Assembly: GCF_024704835.1 (NCBI RefSeq)
Contig: NZ_JAMXBE010000006.1
Location: forward strand, 248,514 to 312,513
Direction of reading: 5' to 3'
Source of the DNA: Parapedobacter tibetensis
GTDB lineage: Bacteria > Bacteroidota > Bacteroidia > Sphingobacteriales > Sphingobacteriaceae
Length of the DNA stretch: 64,000 nucleotides
Part shown: one piece after another, positions 15,789 to 25,004 of the stretch
How positions within the stretch are numbered: the stretch's first letter is position 1
How the letters are laid out: each line of letters begins with the position of its first letter
Program-made: the position numbers and the translations under genes
Notes under the pieces: model-generated
What the model was told of the DNA's origin: nothing
The model's database searches: none
Seen by the model: the letters and a program-made list of their open reading frames with translations, nothing else

Positions 15789-17012
15789 ATGATTTCAGAA
15801 CATGTTGATGTTTTAGTGATTGGAGCGGGCCCAGCGGGTGCCGTTGCGGCCTCCATTTTGCAGCAAAAAGGAATTAAATTAAAGGTAATTGAACGTGAGC
15901 ATTTTCCTCGTTTCGTAATCGGTGAAAGTTTGATTCCGCGCTGCATGGATCATTTTGACGAAGCGGGCTTCATCGATGGCGTAGAGGCCAAAGGATTTGA
16001 GAAAAAGTACGGAGCCCGTTTCCTGCGGGGTGATGATGTATGTTGGTTTGATTTCAGCCAGAAGTTTTCTGCGGGGTGGGATTGGACATGGCAGTTGCCC
16101 CGGGCCGAATTTGACCAAACCCTTATGGATATCCTACAACGTCGTGGGGTAGCGATTAGCTTTGGCACGACGGTTGAAAATATCGTATTCCAGGGCACAG
16201 ATTCACTCACCACAGTGTATGATGAGGGAGGAAATCGTAGTGAGATACACGCCAAATTTATTATCGATTGCAGTGGTTATGGCCGCGTGTTACCCCGGCT
16301 CCTGAACCTTGACAAACCCTCATCGTTCCAGCCTATGGCTGCTACATTCGTGCATGTGGAAGACGTGCGACGGCCACAGGATAGGGAAGGAACACTCATT
16401 ACGTTTGATGTGCTTGACCAAAAGGTATGGTTTTGGGTCATTCCGTTTTCGGATGGACGGTCGTCATTGGGGTTGGTTTGTCCGGTGGAACACCTGGATG
16501 CTATCGATCAAGGAAATCCGACAAAAACATTTCAACATATCATCCGGCAGTCTGAATTTTACAGCCATCGCTTTGATGGATTAACGTTTCTCTTTGAACC
16601 GAAGAAAATCGTTTCCTATGCCAAAGCAGTGGAAAAAATGTATGGCGACGGTTTTGCCGTGGCGGGGAATAGCGCGGAGTTCTTGGATCCCGTGTTTTCT
16701 TCAGGGGTCTGCTTTGCAACGGAATCAGGTGCAATAGCCGCAAAATTAGCCGCCAGACAGGTGATGGGAGAGACCATAGATTGGCATAAAGCGTATGAAG
16801 AACACATGGCATGGGGTGTCAATGTGTTTCGTTCGTACATACGTGACTGGTATTCGGGCGACCTGCAGAAATTTTTCTTCCATAAGGAAGTAAACGAAGA
16901 TGTCCGCCGTAAGGTGTGTTCGGTATTGGCGGGATATGTATGGGATAAAGAAAACCCGTTTGTCAAAAAGCATGATAGAGCGGTAAGGGCGGTGACACAT
17001 TTGCTGCCTTAA
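15789..17012 (+). CDS. FAD-dependent oxidoreductase, flavin-dependent halogenase-like
   Basis: 407 residues. N-terminal FAD loop GAGPAG (12-17) within VLVIGAGPAGAVAASILQQK. VWFWVIPFSDGRSSLGLV (about residues 213-230) resembles the W-x-W-x-I-P region of flavin-dependent halogenases, and a Lys in KKYGARF (about residue 70) sits where the catalytic lysine of halogenases may be. SCXGY at the end of the FAD domain (IIDCSGYGR). Chlorinated flexirubins exist in related bacteria, so chlorination of the aryl or resorcinol ring is a reasonable guess; hydroxylation is the alternative. First gene of the rightward arm, diverging from the ammonia-lyase. Confidence 0.78.
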   Translation: MISEHVDVLVIGAGPAGAVAASILQQKGIKLKVIEREHFPRFVIGESLIPRCMDHFDEAGFIDGVEAKGFEKKYGARFLRGDDVCWFDFSQKFSAGWDWTWQLPRAEFDQTLMDILQRRGVAISFGTTVENIVFQGTDSLTTVYDEGGNRSEIHAKFIIDCSGYGRVLPRLLNLDKPSSFQPMAATFVHVEDVRRPQDREGTLITFDVLDQKVWFWVIPFSDGRSSLGLVCPVEHLDAIDQGNPTKTFQHIIRQSEFYSHRFDGLTFLFEPKKIVSYAKAVEKMYGDGFAVAGNSAEFLDPVFSSGVCFATESGAIAAKLAARQVMGETIDWHKAYEEHMAWGVNVFRSYIRDWYSGDLQKFFFHKEVNEDVRRKVCSVLAGYVWDKENPFVKKHDRAVRAVTHLLP

Positions 17013-17049
17013 TTTTAGCCGGCAGTTAGATAACGGTAATAGGCAAATA
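17013..17049 (+). repeat. Dispersed intergenic repeat, copy 3
   Basis: The whole spacer between the oxidoreductase stop and the next start (GTG at 17050) is TTTTAGCCGGC then AGTTAGATAACGGTAATAGG then CAAATA, alignable with the copy at 12252-12284 after one four-base insertion. Relative to the downstream gene it is in the opposite orientation to copy 1. Confidence 0.4.
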
Positions 17050-18729
17050 GTGAAAAGAATAAATCTACAGGGTGTCGTTCTTATCTATGTTGGGGTAGCC
17101 TTCGCATGGTCAAGTCTATCGTGCGCGGGGATAAAGCAGATGCCCCAAGTGGATCAATATAGCAGCGATGTAGGCGAACGGACAACGATAGCCTCGCAAT
17201 TCCATGCCATGCAAGGCGGAAAACTTCGTAAAAATGAACAGGGTTTATGGGAATTGTATGTAGCCGGTGATGCATTGGAACGGGGGCTGATCAACGGCAT
17301 GCTGACCCAAGAGTTGCTTGATCAGCAGGAGACCGCTTTTGTTTCAAAAATCAAGGAGTTGGTACCATCTGCATTTCACCAACGAATATTACGAGGTTTT
17401 CTCAAATTCTTCAACCGAAGATTGATCAACCATGTGCCCGAGGAATACCAAGTGGAGATTTATGGCTTATCGCGCTCCTCATCGGATGCATTTGATTTTA
17501 TTGCTCCACCGTACCAAAGACTCCTGTATTTCCATGGTGCACACGATATTGGGCACGCCTTGCAGGATTTGGCATTGGTAGGCTGCACTTCCTTTGCGGC
17601 TTGGGATACTCATACTGAAGATGGAAAACTGTTGATTGGCCGCAATTTCGATTTTTATGTAAGTGATGCGTTTTCGGAAGAAAAAATTATAGCTTTCATC
17701 AATCCCGATAAAGGACACAAATATGCCATGGTTACATGGGCAGGCATGGTGGGAGCGGTATCTGGCATGAACGATAAGGGACTTACTGTAACCATCAATG
17801 CTGCAAAATCCAATGTGCCCATGAAAGCCAAGGCCCCTATTTCATTGGTCACCAAAGAAATTTTGCAATATGCGGAGAACATTGAAGAGGCCATTGCCAT
17901 TGCGAAGCAAAGGGAAGTATTTGTGTCTGAATCCATTATGGTAGGTAGTGCAGCAGATGGCAAGGCTGTGCTTATCGAAGTGTCTCCCAAGAAATTCGGC
18001 ATCTATGAATTGGCGGATAATGACGACCTATTAATCTGTGCCAACCACTTCCAAAGCCAACCCTATCAATTGGACAAGAATAATTTGCGGCAGCTTGCCA
18101 AAAGCCATTCGCAATACCGGTTTGACCGCATGCGTGAACTGATCGCTTCAAACCTGCCGCTAAATCCGGCTTTGACGGCAACGTTCTTACGGAACAAAGA
18201 AGGCATCGATGGTGTGAAGCTAGGCTATGGAAATGAAAAAGCCATTAACCAACTCCTTGCCCATCATGCCGTGATATTCCAGCCGGAAGACCGTATCATG
18301 TGGGTATCGTCCAACCCTTACCAATTGGGAGAATTTGTAGCGTATGACTTGAATGAGGTGTTCACCCGGTTCCCCACGATGGGGCAAGATACGATGGTGG
18401 CGACCAATACCTTGAATATCCCTGAAGATGTATTTATCCATTCGGTTGAGTTTAAAAATTATGAGTCGTTTCGCATAGCGATACGAGAATTAGAAGCGAA
18501 GATAGCAACCAAGCAAACCGCTAGCGAGGATGAAATCAAGCGTTTCCAGCATATGAATCCTGATTTTTGGAAAACGCATTTCACTGTTGGTGAATACTAT
18601 CGCAGTCAAGGACAGTATAGGGAGGCATTAAGGTGCTACCATATGGCACGAAGTAAAGAAGTGACCACTGAACCAGACAAGGAATTAATCGAAAAACGTA
18701 TCAAAACGTGTGAAAAGAAAAGCAAATGA
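17050..18729 (+). CDS. C45-type (acyl-CoA:6-APA acyltransferase-like) autoproteolytic hydrolase/acyltransferase
   Basis: 559 residues; starts at GTG 17050. N-terminal hydrophobic leader with a Cys at 25 (SSLSCAG), possibly a lipoprotein signal, so exported. The NTN-hydrolase fold is marked by GCTSFAAWD (nucleophile candidate Cys179) and GRNFDFY (197-203), the pattern of C45-family acyltransferase-like proteins. The C-terminal 120 residues contain a TPR-like stretch (HMARSKEVTTEPDKELIEKR). Homologues recur in Bacteroidetes pigment clusters. A role as the enzyme that joins aryl polyene acid and resorcinol, or an amide/ester hydrolase, is inference. It overlaps the next gene by four bases (ATGA). 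Confidence 0.75.
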   Translation: MKRINLQGVVLIYVGVAFAWSSLSCAGIKQMPQVDQYSSDVGERTTIASQFHAMQGGKLRKNEQGLWELYVAGDALERGLINGMLTQELLDQQETAFVSKIKELVPSAFHQRILRGFLKFFNRRLINHVPEEYQVEIYGLSRSSSDAFDFIAPPYQRLLYFHGAHDIGHALQDLALVGCTSFAAWDTHTEDGKLLIGRNFDFYVSDAFSEEKIIAFINPDKGHKYAMVTWAGMVGAVSGMNDKGLTVTINAAKSNVPMKAKAPISLVTKEILQYAENIEEAIAIAKQREVFVSESIMVGSAADGKAVLIEVSPKKFGIYELADNDDLLICANHFQSQPYQLDKNNLRQLAKSHSQYRFDRMRELIASNLPLNPALTATFLRNKEGIDGVKLGYGNEKAINQLLAHHAVIFQPEDRIMWVSSNPYQLGEFVAYDLNEVFTRFPTMGQDTMVATNTLNIPEDVFIHSVEFKNYESFRIAIRELEAKIATKQTASEDEIKRFQHMNPDFWKTHFTVGEYYRSQGQYREALRCYHMARSKEVTTEPDKELIEKRIKTCEKKSK

Positions 18730-20024
18730 TTCCCATACCAGCCATTGAAAAATTGAGCAGAGCCGATATCAAGCGCTTTCAGGAAGAAAAACTAGGTGAA
18801 CTGCTAGTTTACCTCCAAGCCCGATCCGTTTATTATCGCAAGGTGTTCAATACCCATCACGTAAATATAGAGACCATCCGGTCCTTGGAGGATTTGGCTT
18901 CACTCCCTGTTACCACTAAAAATGACCTTCAACACCATAATTTGGAGTTTCGCTGTGTGGATGCGTCAGCGGTGGCCGACTATGTGACCACTTCCGGAAC
19001 TTCTGGCGACCCGGTATTGCTGGCGCTCACTGCTGCCGACCTTGACCGCCTTGCTTACAATGAAGCATTGTCTTACCAGTGTGTGGGATTATCACCGCAA
19101 AGCACCATTCAACTCACCACAACCATGGACAGGCGTTTTATGGCCGGCTTGGCCTATTTCCTCGGTGCACGTAAGGCGGGGATAGGCATTGTCAGGGTTG
19201 GTTCCGGTGTGCCCGAATTGCAATGGGATACCGTAGCACGCGTGCAGCCTGATACCATTATCTGTGTGCCGACTTTCCTATTGAAGATGGTCGAATATGC
19301 CGAAATCAATGGTATTGATTTCCAAAATAGCAGCGTGAAAAAGGCGATATGCATCGGGGAATCTTTGCGAAACCCCGACTTCTCCCTCAATACACTGGCG
19401 AAGCGCATCCTTGGCAAATGGGACATCCAATTGTTTTCCACCTATGCTTCCACGGAGATGGGAGCGGCCTTTACCGAATGTGAACACGGTGTAGGGGGAC
19501 ACCATCACCCTGAATTGATTATCACGGAGTTTCTTGATGAAAGCAACAACCCGGTTCCAGCGGGCGAAGCCGGAGAGCTGGTTATCACTACGCTGGATGT
19601 CGAGGGAATGCCTTTGTTGCGGTTCAAGACCGGCGATATTGTACAGCCCTTTTACGAACCTTGCGCCTGTGGCCGTACCACGATGCGGCTTGGGCCAGTC
19701 ATCGGCCGCAAAAACCAAATGGTGAAATACAAAGGGACCACGATATATCCCCCTGCGATGGTCGATTTGCTGAACGATTTCGAAGAAGTAGTGAACTATG
19801 TGATAGAAATTTACTCAAATGAATTGGGTGAAGATGAAATCACCGTGAAAGTAGGAACCGAGCACGGTACGGAGGAGTTGATGCTGAAGATAAAAGACCG
19901 GTTCAGGGCTAAATTGCGCGTGAGCCCGAGGATTATATTTGCCCCTATTCAGGAAATCAACCGGATCAAGTTTCCCGAAAACTCGCGGAAAAGCGTTACG
20001 TTTATTGACAACAGGAACATATAG
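18726..20024 (+). CDS. Phenylacetate-CoA ligase-like aryl-acid activating enzyme
   Basis: 432 residues, adenylate-forming PaaK-like family. The AMP-binding P-loop TTSGTSGDP (88-96) and the STYASTEMG motif are present; the C-terminal domain has RLGPVIGRKNQMVKYKGTTI and the lysine (KRNPENSRKS-like end, PENSRKSV). It would activate the coumarate made by the ammonia-lyase, as CoA ester or directly as acyl adenylate for loading onto the ACP. Its start overlaps the stop of the C45 gene. It contains a zinc-type Cys pair (YEPCACGRTT). Cytoplasmic. Confidence 0.85.
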   Translation: MIPIPAIEKLSRADIKRFQEEKLGELLVYLQARSVYYRKVFNTHHVNIETIRSLEDLASLPVTTKNDLQHHNLEFRCVDASAVADYVTTSGTSGDPVLLALTAADLDRLAYNEALSYQCVGLSPQSTIQLTTTMDRRFMAGLAYFLGARKAGIGIVRVGSGVPELQWDTVARVQPDTIICVPTFLLKMVEYAEINGIDFQNSSVKKAICIGESLRNPDFSLNTLAKRILGKWDIQLFSTYASTEMGAAFTECEHGVGGHHHPELIITEFLDESNNPVPAGEAGELVITTLDVEGMPLLRFKTGDIVQPFYEPCACGRTTMRLGPVIGRKNQMVKYKGTTIYPPAMVDLLNDFEEVVNYVIEIYSNELGEDEITVKVGTEHGTEELMLKIKDRFRAKLRVSPRIIFAPIQEINRIKFPENSRKSVTFIDNRNI

Positions 20025-20128
20025 AAAACTTTCAATTATTGGGCATACCGAACAACAATGACCGTATGGCGGAAGGTTTTGCAAAGACTGGTAAAATATT
20101 GGCTCAACTCATTGATAAAAAACGTTAG
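20009..20128 (+). pseudogene. Possible 3' remnant of a lost gene
   Basis: After a TGA at 20006-20008, a plus-strand frame is open for 39 codons to TAG (20126-20128). It ends MAEGFAKTGKILAQLIDKKR, which looks like a real amphipathic C-terminal helix rather than random translation. It overlaps the end of the ligase gene, so it has no space for the rest of a protein. It could be a remnant of a neighbouring gene left by rearrangement. I cannot name the family, and chance is a serious alternative. Confidence 0.25.
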
Positions 20129-20156
20129 ACGCACCGATAGTTCCTTATCGTTAGCG

Positions 20157-21221
20157 CTAATGAAATGTAGCTTCATTCTTATATTTCACAGTTAACCGTT
20201 TCAAATCGGCGATGAATCGGTCGCAGGCTGTTGCTGGCGTTGCCCATGAGGTTACCAATCGGATAGCAGCATGTTGTCCATCAATTTTTTGCCAGGTATG
20301 GAATAGGTAGTTTTTGGCGAGTTCATCGATAATCGGATTGGGTAATATAGGGAATAGCTGGTTGGAGCATGGGGGAATCATAAAAGAATACCCTTGGTTT
20401 TCGATAGCTGGAACCATTTCTAAGGCTCGATCATTGGCATAAGCAGCAAGTTCAAAGATGAGGTTAGCACGGAATAGTTCACGGAATTGCAGCCCCAAAA
20501 TTCTTCCTTTGGCGAGCAACGCGCCCTTTTGCTTAATGCTGAATTTGAAACCCTTTTTAAGTTCTGGATGGATAATCACAATGGCTTCGCCCAATAGCCC
20601 ACCATTTTTGGTCCCACCGATGTAGAATATATCGGTCAATTCAGCAATATCATTTAGTGTTAGGTCATTTCCTATGGCGGTGAGTGCCGAAGGCAGACGG
20701 GCACCGTCAAGGAAAAGGTATAATCCATTGGCACGACAGAAATCCGACAATGCAGTCAGTTCAGCCTTATTATAGATGGTGCCCATTTCCGTCGTATTCG
20801 AAATGTAAACCATCTTGGGCTGTACACTGTTTACGTTATTAACCTGATTGAGCAGTGGAGTGATGCTAGCGACATCCAATTTACCATCAGATGTATCAAT
20901 GGCCTCCACCCTGTGTCCGGTAGCCTCAATGGCCCCTGCCTCGTGGAGGTTGATGTGGCCCGTGTGGGCCGAAATTACGGCCTCATACGGTTTCAATACA
21001 GCAGAGATGACAATGAGATTAGCCTGTGTACCGCCAGAAACAAAATGAATGTCGGCATGCTGGCCAATTAATTGTTCGTTGATGAGCGTTTTGGCTTCTG
21101 CTGAATAACGATCGTTACTGTAGCCGATTTGCTGTTCGAGGTTAGTTTCCTGAAGTGCCTGTAATATATTCGGATGGCATCCTTCACTGTAATCATCCCT
21201 AAAGTAGTAAAATGTGGTCAT
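20157..21221 (-). CDS. L-threonine aldolase-like / beta-eliminating lyase family PLP enzyme
   Basis: 354 residues from the ATG at 21221 (MTTFYYFRDDYSEGCHPNIL); a longer start at 21254 adds eleven poorly conserved residues. PLP-dependent fold type I. GYSNDRYSAEAK at the N-terminal side, the HFVSGGTQAN substrate loop, and GGTKNGG with the PLP-binding lysine. Low-specificity threonine aldolases cleave threonine or allo-threonine to glycine and acetaldehyde; related lyases act on other beta-hydroxy amino acids. It is adjacent to but transcribed separately from the exopolysaccharide operon (112 bases from its end). Cytoplasmic. Confidence 0.85.
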   Translation of the reverse strand: MTTFYYFRDDYSEGCHPNILQALQETNLEQQIGYSNDRYSAEAKTLINEQLIGQHADIHFVSGGTQANLIVISAVLKPYEAVISAHTGHINLHEAGAIEATGHRVEAIDTSDGKLDVASITPLLNQVNNVNSVQPKMVYISNTTEMGTIYNKAELTALSDFCRANGLYLFLDGARLPSALTAIGNDLTLNDIAELTDIFYIGGTKNGGLLGEAIVIIHPELKKGFKFSIKQKGALLAKGRILGLQFRELFRANLIFELAAYANDRALEMVPAIENQGYSFMIPPCSNQLFPILPNPIIDELAKNYLFHTWQKIDGQHAAIRLVTSWATPATACDRFIADLKRLTVKYKNEATFH

Positions 21222-21332
21222 CGTTTTTGCATGCATGAAGCTAATCTGTCTCAAACTTACGTAAAGTCGGAGTCAAATGCAATTTTCAGGCTTCGCTGCG
21301 ATACTGCTCAATGAGACATACAAATAGGTTGC

Positions 21333-22832
21333 CTAATTACCGAATAGCACATAGTTAAATCCCAGCATCCCCCCGAAATTGGAATAAAAATCACCAGTGT
21401 CAAAAGCCACAGATGCGGTGGCATGCCATTTCGGATTGATGGAATAGGTAAATTCCTGCAAGGAATAGAACTGCTTATGCGGAAATGTGATAAAATCGGT
21501 ACTTTGGAAAGATCCATGGTTAATGGAGTAGGTGGCCATTGTACGGGCCATCATGTGTTCGCCAACCCGGTATTTCAACCCAATATGGCCAGCCATAATC
21601 CGGTTATTGACAATGTTTTTATTGCCAGGCCTGTCCAGTGGGCCGTCCCAATCAAAAGGGTCGATGGGTAAAAACTCAGAACCTTGTACGCGGTTGATGA
21701 ATAACGAATTACCGATGATACGGTCTTTGTATTCCCATCCGGTAGCGTATATTCCGTTGTTGTAATAACTTTGGCGCTCTCCGCCGTATTTTTCCATCTG
21801 TGTGGTATGGAGGAACTCCACCACGATTTTTTGTAGGAACCGATGTTCATCCTTGAAGCGAAGGGTGGCACCCAATAAACGGTCTGCATTACGGATATCC
21901 ACCCCTGTGCCGCTTTCGATGGGAGTTTGGTTGTACACATTGAGATTGAAGTCTTCCCGTTCAATGTCTACGCCCATCTCAATGAGTCCGCGTTGGGCGC
22001 CCGACCGATTGGGCCTGATATTCGGATTTGCATCAGCGTTGAGGCTGCCATCATACGATTCTTTAATCAATAAGACATTTAGGAAACCCTGAAAAGAGCG
22101 ATCCAATATGAGGTTCCCTCTGTGACCACCCCATTCGGTAAAGTGTTGTAGCCCACCATATGCTTTGAACCAGCCTCGCCCCACACGGCCATAGAAGGTC
22201 TTTTCATGGAAATACGCAGCTCTTAAATACCGGTCCTTTCCCATCCATCCGTGGGCAAACGTGCCCTTGACTTGGAAAAGCCCTTTGGTCCATGGCACAT
22301 CCACATATGTCGGTATGGCCAAACTGATTTTGGGAATCGGTAAGGCATTTCCACTGATACCAAAAGATCCTATAGACAGTTCGGGATCCATCTCACCGGT
22401 GGTCTGGAGGAAGCGGCCCACCTTGAATTCCACCGAACGGAACTTAGCTTTTGCATATAGTTCCTTAGCTATTAATTGTCCAAAATGTTGATTGTTATAG
22501 AGGTCTACTCCATAGCCAACAGTCAAATTGGTGTTAGCTTGCCCTGCCATCGATGTATCAACTTTCCCCAAGGTGTGGAGGTTATGGATGTAGATATGGG
22601 TTGCTGCATCCACTTGTTCATTGCTGATGACACCAAAGCGGTTGGCCGTTAACCAAAGCGGCTGGAAGCCACGGCTTGCCCCTGTAACTTGCGTGCCTAC
22701 CCCGATTTGTAGCGAATCCGTCTGAGCCATTACCTGAAACGTTACGATAAGGCCACAGCAGGATATGTATATAGGTTTGATTAATTGAACTGAATTAAAC
22801 AATTTTGTCGGTGTCATAGCTGTACCTTTCAC
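21333..22832 (-). CDS. Wzi-like capsule assembly outer-membrane barrel
   Basis: 499 residues. N-terminal hydrophobic segment (PIYISCCGLIVTFQVMAQ) as a signal peptide, then beta-strand-rich sequence with many aromatic residues ending WHATASVAFDTGDFYSNFGG to MLGFNYVLFGN, a barrel-like C-terminus. This is the family called capsule assembly Wzi in Bacteroidetes, thought to bind exopolysaccharide or capsule at the cell surface. Start at 22832 shares ATGA with the stop of the upstream gene; ATG at 22817 (MTPTKLF) is the alternative. Last gene of the long leftward polysaccharide operon. Confidence 0.82.
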   Translation of the reverse strand: MKGTAMTPTKLFNSVQLIKPIYISCCGLIVTFQVMAQTDSLQIGVGTQVTGASRGFQPLWLTANRFGVISNEQVDAATHIYIHNLHTLGKVDTSMAGQANTNLTVGYGVDLYNNQHFGQLIAKELYAKAKFRSVEFKVGRFLQTTGEMDPELSIGSFGISGNALPIPKISLAIPTYVDVPWTKGLFQVKGTFAHGWMGKDRYLRAAYFHEKTFYGRVGRGWFKAYGGLQHFTEWGGHRGNLILDRSFQGFLNVLLIKESYDGSLNADANPNIRPNRSGAQRGLIEMGVDIEREDFNLNVYNQTPIESGTGVDIRNADRLLGATLRFKDEHRFLQKIVVEFLHTTQMEKYGGERQSYYNNGIYATGWEYKDRIIGNSLFINRVQGSEFLPIDPFDWDGPLDRPGNKNIVNNRIMAGHIGLKYRVGEHMMARTMATYSINHGSFQSTDFITFPHKQFYSLQEFTYSINPKWHATASVAFDTGDFYSNFGGMLGFNYVLFGN

Positions 22833-24052
22833 AAAGTTTCCAGTGAGCGTTCGAAGCGCTCCATAATGGTCTGTTTAGACAGTTGTTCTACGGCATACGC
22901 CCGTGCATTAGCCCGATATTCCTCGAGATTACCATTAAGCGCCGTGAGCAAGCCAGCTAACAGGTCCTGCTCAGATTCGGGTTCAATAATGATGCCCAAA
23001 TTATAATCCATTACCACTTCGTACAAACTAGTGCCGGGTGATGCGGTGACCAGAGCACACCCTCCCGCCGCCAGAATACCTGTCAGTTTGGAGGGCATTA
23101 CAAGATCTGCGGCCGACTTTTTCTGTAGCACCAAATGGATGTCGGCCGTGGCCAACAAGGCAGAAAGTTTTTCATAGGGCTGTAAAGGAAGAAACCTGAT
23201 ATTGGTCAGTCCGGCCGCCAAGGTCAGTTTTTCCAAACGCGGCCTACCTCCACCAGAACCACAAATAACAAAGTGCAGATCCTTGCGGTATTCGAGCTGT
23301 TTTGCCACCCCAATGATAATTTCCAATCCTTGCTTTTCACCCAAGTTGCCGGAGTACAGCACAACTTGGTGATCCAATGGTATCCCTAGTTCATTTCGCA
23401 GGGATTGTTCAACGGGTAACGGCCGGATCAACGTTTCGTCTACCCAATTTGGAAACATGATGAGCTTCTCAGCATTTATCCCTTTTGCCACAATCTTTTT
23501 CTGCATCCCATGGCTTATCGTGGAGACGGCGGTGCTGCTTTTTAGGAGGAAACGCTCCAGGCCAAATAAGATATTCAAAAAGCCCTTATTACGTATCATC
23601 CCCAAGTCCTTGGCTGCATCTACTTGGAGGTCTTGGATATGTGTAATGAATTTTGCCCTACGGATTCGTGCATATAGGAGAGGCAGTACAGCCAAGTGGA
23701 ACGGTGGAGATGTACAGATGACGGCATCATATCGTTTGCGGAACAAGGAAGTGAACCATATAGGGAAAACGGAGGCAACGAAGGAAAATTCGTGCAAAAT
23801 TCGTCGTAAAGAGCTGACACTTTTTGGCACATATAAGGGACAGCGGTAAATCTTTACCCCGTCACGGTGTTCCGTGTGCCAGTACTTCCCTTTATGGCTT
23901 TCATGTACAGACCACTCGGGGTAATAGGGCATAGCTGTTACTACATGCACCGTATGCCCATGACTGGCCAGCCAGGCACCCATCTCACCGGTATACTTCC
24001 CGATGCCTGTCAGTTCGGGTGCGTAATTGATGCCATATATCAGTATGCGCAT
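22829..24052 (-). CDS. WcaI-like glycosyltransferase (GT4)
   Basis: 407 residues. The N-terminus MRILIYGINYAPELTGIGKY plus GEMGAWLASHGHTVHVVTAM, and a CTSPPFHLAVLPLLYA segment, are typical of the WcaI family that adds sugars to the lipid-linked repeat unit. C-terminal GT-B domain with YSGNLGEKQGLEIIIGVAKQ and the acceptor/donor pocket KLTGILAAGGCALVTASPG. Cytoplasmic face of the inner membrane. The donor is probably GDP-activated (family tendency, inferred). Confidence 0.85.
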   Translation of the reverse strand: MRILIYGINYAPELTGIGKYTGEMGAWLASHGHTVHVVTAMPYYPEWSVHESHKGKYWHTEHRDGVKIYRCPLYVPKSVSSLRRILHEFSFVASVFPIWFTSLFRKRYDAVICTSPPFHLAVLPLLYARIRRAKFITHIQDLQVDAAKDLGMIRNKGFLNILFGLERFLLKSSTAVSTISHGMQKKIVAKGINAEKLIMFPNWVDETLIRPLPVEQSLRNELGIPLDHQVVLYSGNLGEKQGLEIIIGVAKQLEYRKDLHFVICGSGGGRPRLEKLTLAAGLTNIRFLPLQPYEKLSALLATADIHLVLQKKSAADLVMPSKLTGILAAGGCALVTASPGTSLYEVVMDYNLGIIIEPESEQDLLAGLLTALNGNLEEYRANARAYAVEQLSKQTIMERFERSLETL

Positions 24053-24085
24053 TTGCTCTTGTTTTGAATGGTTCGATGCACTTGG

Positions 24086-24922
24086 TTATCCTTTGGAAGT
24101 CGTATCTTTTTCCATTGTAAGTTCACGTGTTTTGAGCACGATAAAATATTCATAGATGGATTGGAGGGTGGCATATGTAGTGCCGGCGACACCATCAAGA
24201 AATGCCCGACGCCCCAATACCATATATAACCATTTAATGAAAGGTCTGCCCGGCATTTTATAGAAAAGCCCTTTTTGGTGGTAGCGCTTTTCAGAAAAAT
24301 CCTTGCTAAATAGTGCCTTTCTCCATGAAAAAGAAATTCCCTTTCCCATATCCTCCAGCCGCATGGCGGCTTCCATATCCGCATAACCCAAGTGGCGTTG
24401 CAACCAATACCGGATGCCTTTGCTGAATGGATAGTGGTCAAGGTATCCAGTAAGCCGTCCCACAGGCCCATCCGGCAGGGATATGGGGTTAACTAACCGT
24501 TCATAGCGCATTTTATCCGGTTTGAATAAGCGAAGATAATACGGAGAGATCTGTGCATGTTTGAGCCATTGGCCATTCCACGCAAAATCACGTCGTTGTA
24601 TTTCGTAGGCAACTGCTTCCCCCTTATCGCCATCAAACGCCGATAACGATTGCCTAAAACTATCCGATACCCGTTCATCCGCATCGATATACAGTACCCA
24701 TGGGTTTTTGAATGGAATGTTGGCCAGCCCCCAATTCTGGTGTGCCGACCAATTGTCGAATTTGCGTTTGGTGATTTTTGCCCCTGCACCTTCGGCGATT
24801 TCTACGGTACGGTCATCACTATAGGAGTCAAATACATGGATATCATCACACCATGTGACCGATGCCAAGCATCCCGGTAAATCTTGTTCTTCGTTTTTTG
24901 TCAATATCAATACAGACACCAT
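24086..24922 (-). CDS. Glycosyltransferase family 2 (WaaE/KdtX-like)
   Basis: 278 residues. GT-A fold: VSVLILTKNEEQDLPGCLAS at the N-terminus, then SYSDDRTVEIA and the DXD-like YIDADERVSDSF around residues 86-97. The C-terminus contains a hydrophobic stretch and YATLQSIYEYFIVLKTREL, common in this family. Likely adds a hexose or heptose branch to the repeat unit. The upstream spacer carries copy 2 of a dispersed repeat. Confidence 0.85.
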   Translation of the reverse strand: MVSVLILTKNEEQDLPGCLASVTWCDDIHVFDSYSDDRTVEIAEGAGAKITKRKFDNWSAHQNWGLANIPFKNPWVLYIDADERVSDSFRQSLSAFDGDKGEAVAYEIQRRDFAWNGQWLKHAQISPYYLRLFKPDKMRYERLVNPISLPDGPVGRLTGYLDHYPFSKGIRYWLQRHLGYADMEAAMRLEDMGKGISFSWRKALFSKDFSEKRYHQKGLFYKMPGRPFIKWLYMVLGRRAFLDGVAGTTYATLQSIYEYFIVLKTRELTMEKDTTSKG

Positions 24923-24936
24923 ATTCTTGTTATTTT

Positions 24937-24990
24937 AGCTTTTATCAATTAGCTTTCAGCTATTGGGCATCAGCTATCAGCAAACAACCT
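24937..24990 (+). repeat. Dispersed intergenic repeat, copy 2
   Basis: AGCTTTTATCAATTAGCT (24937-24954) then TTCAGCTATTGGGCATCAGC (24955-24974) and TATCAGC. The first 18 bases match copy 1 at 16 positions. It lies in the 82-base spacer between the glycosyltransferase and acetyltransferase genes. Confidence 0.5.
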
Positions 24991-25004
24991 GCTATTTAAA
25001 ATCA

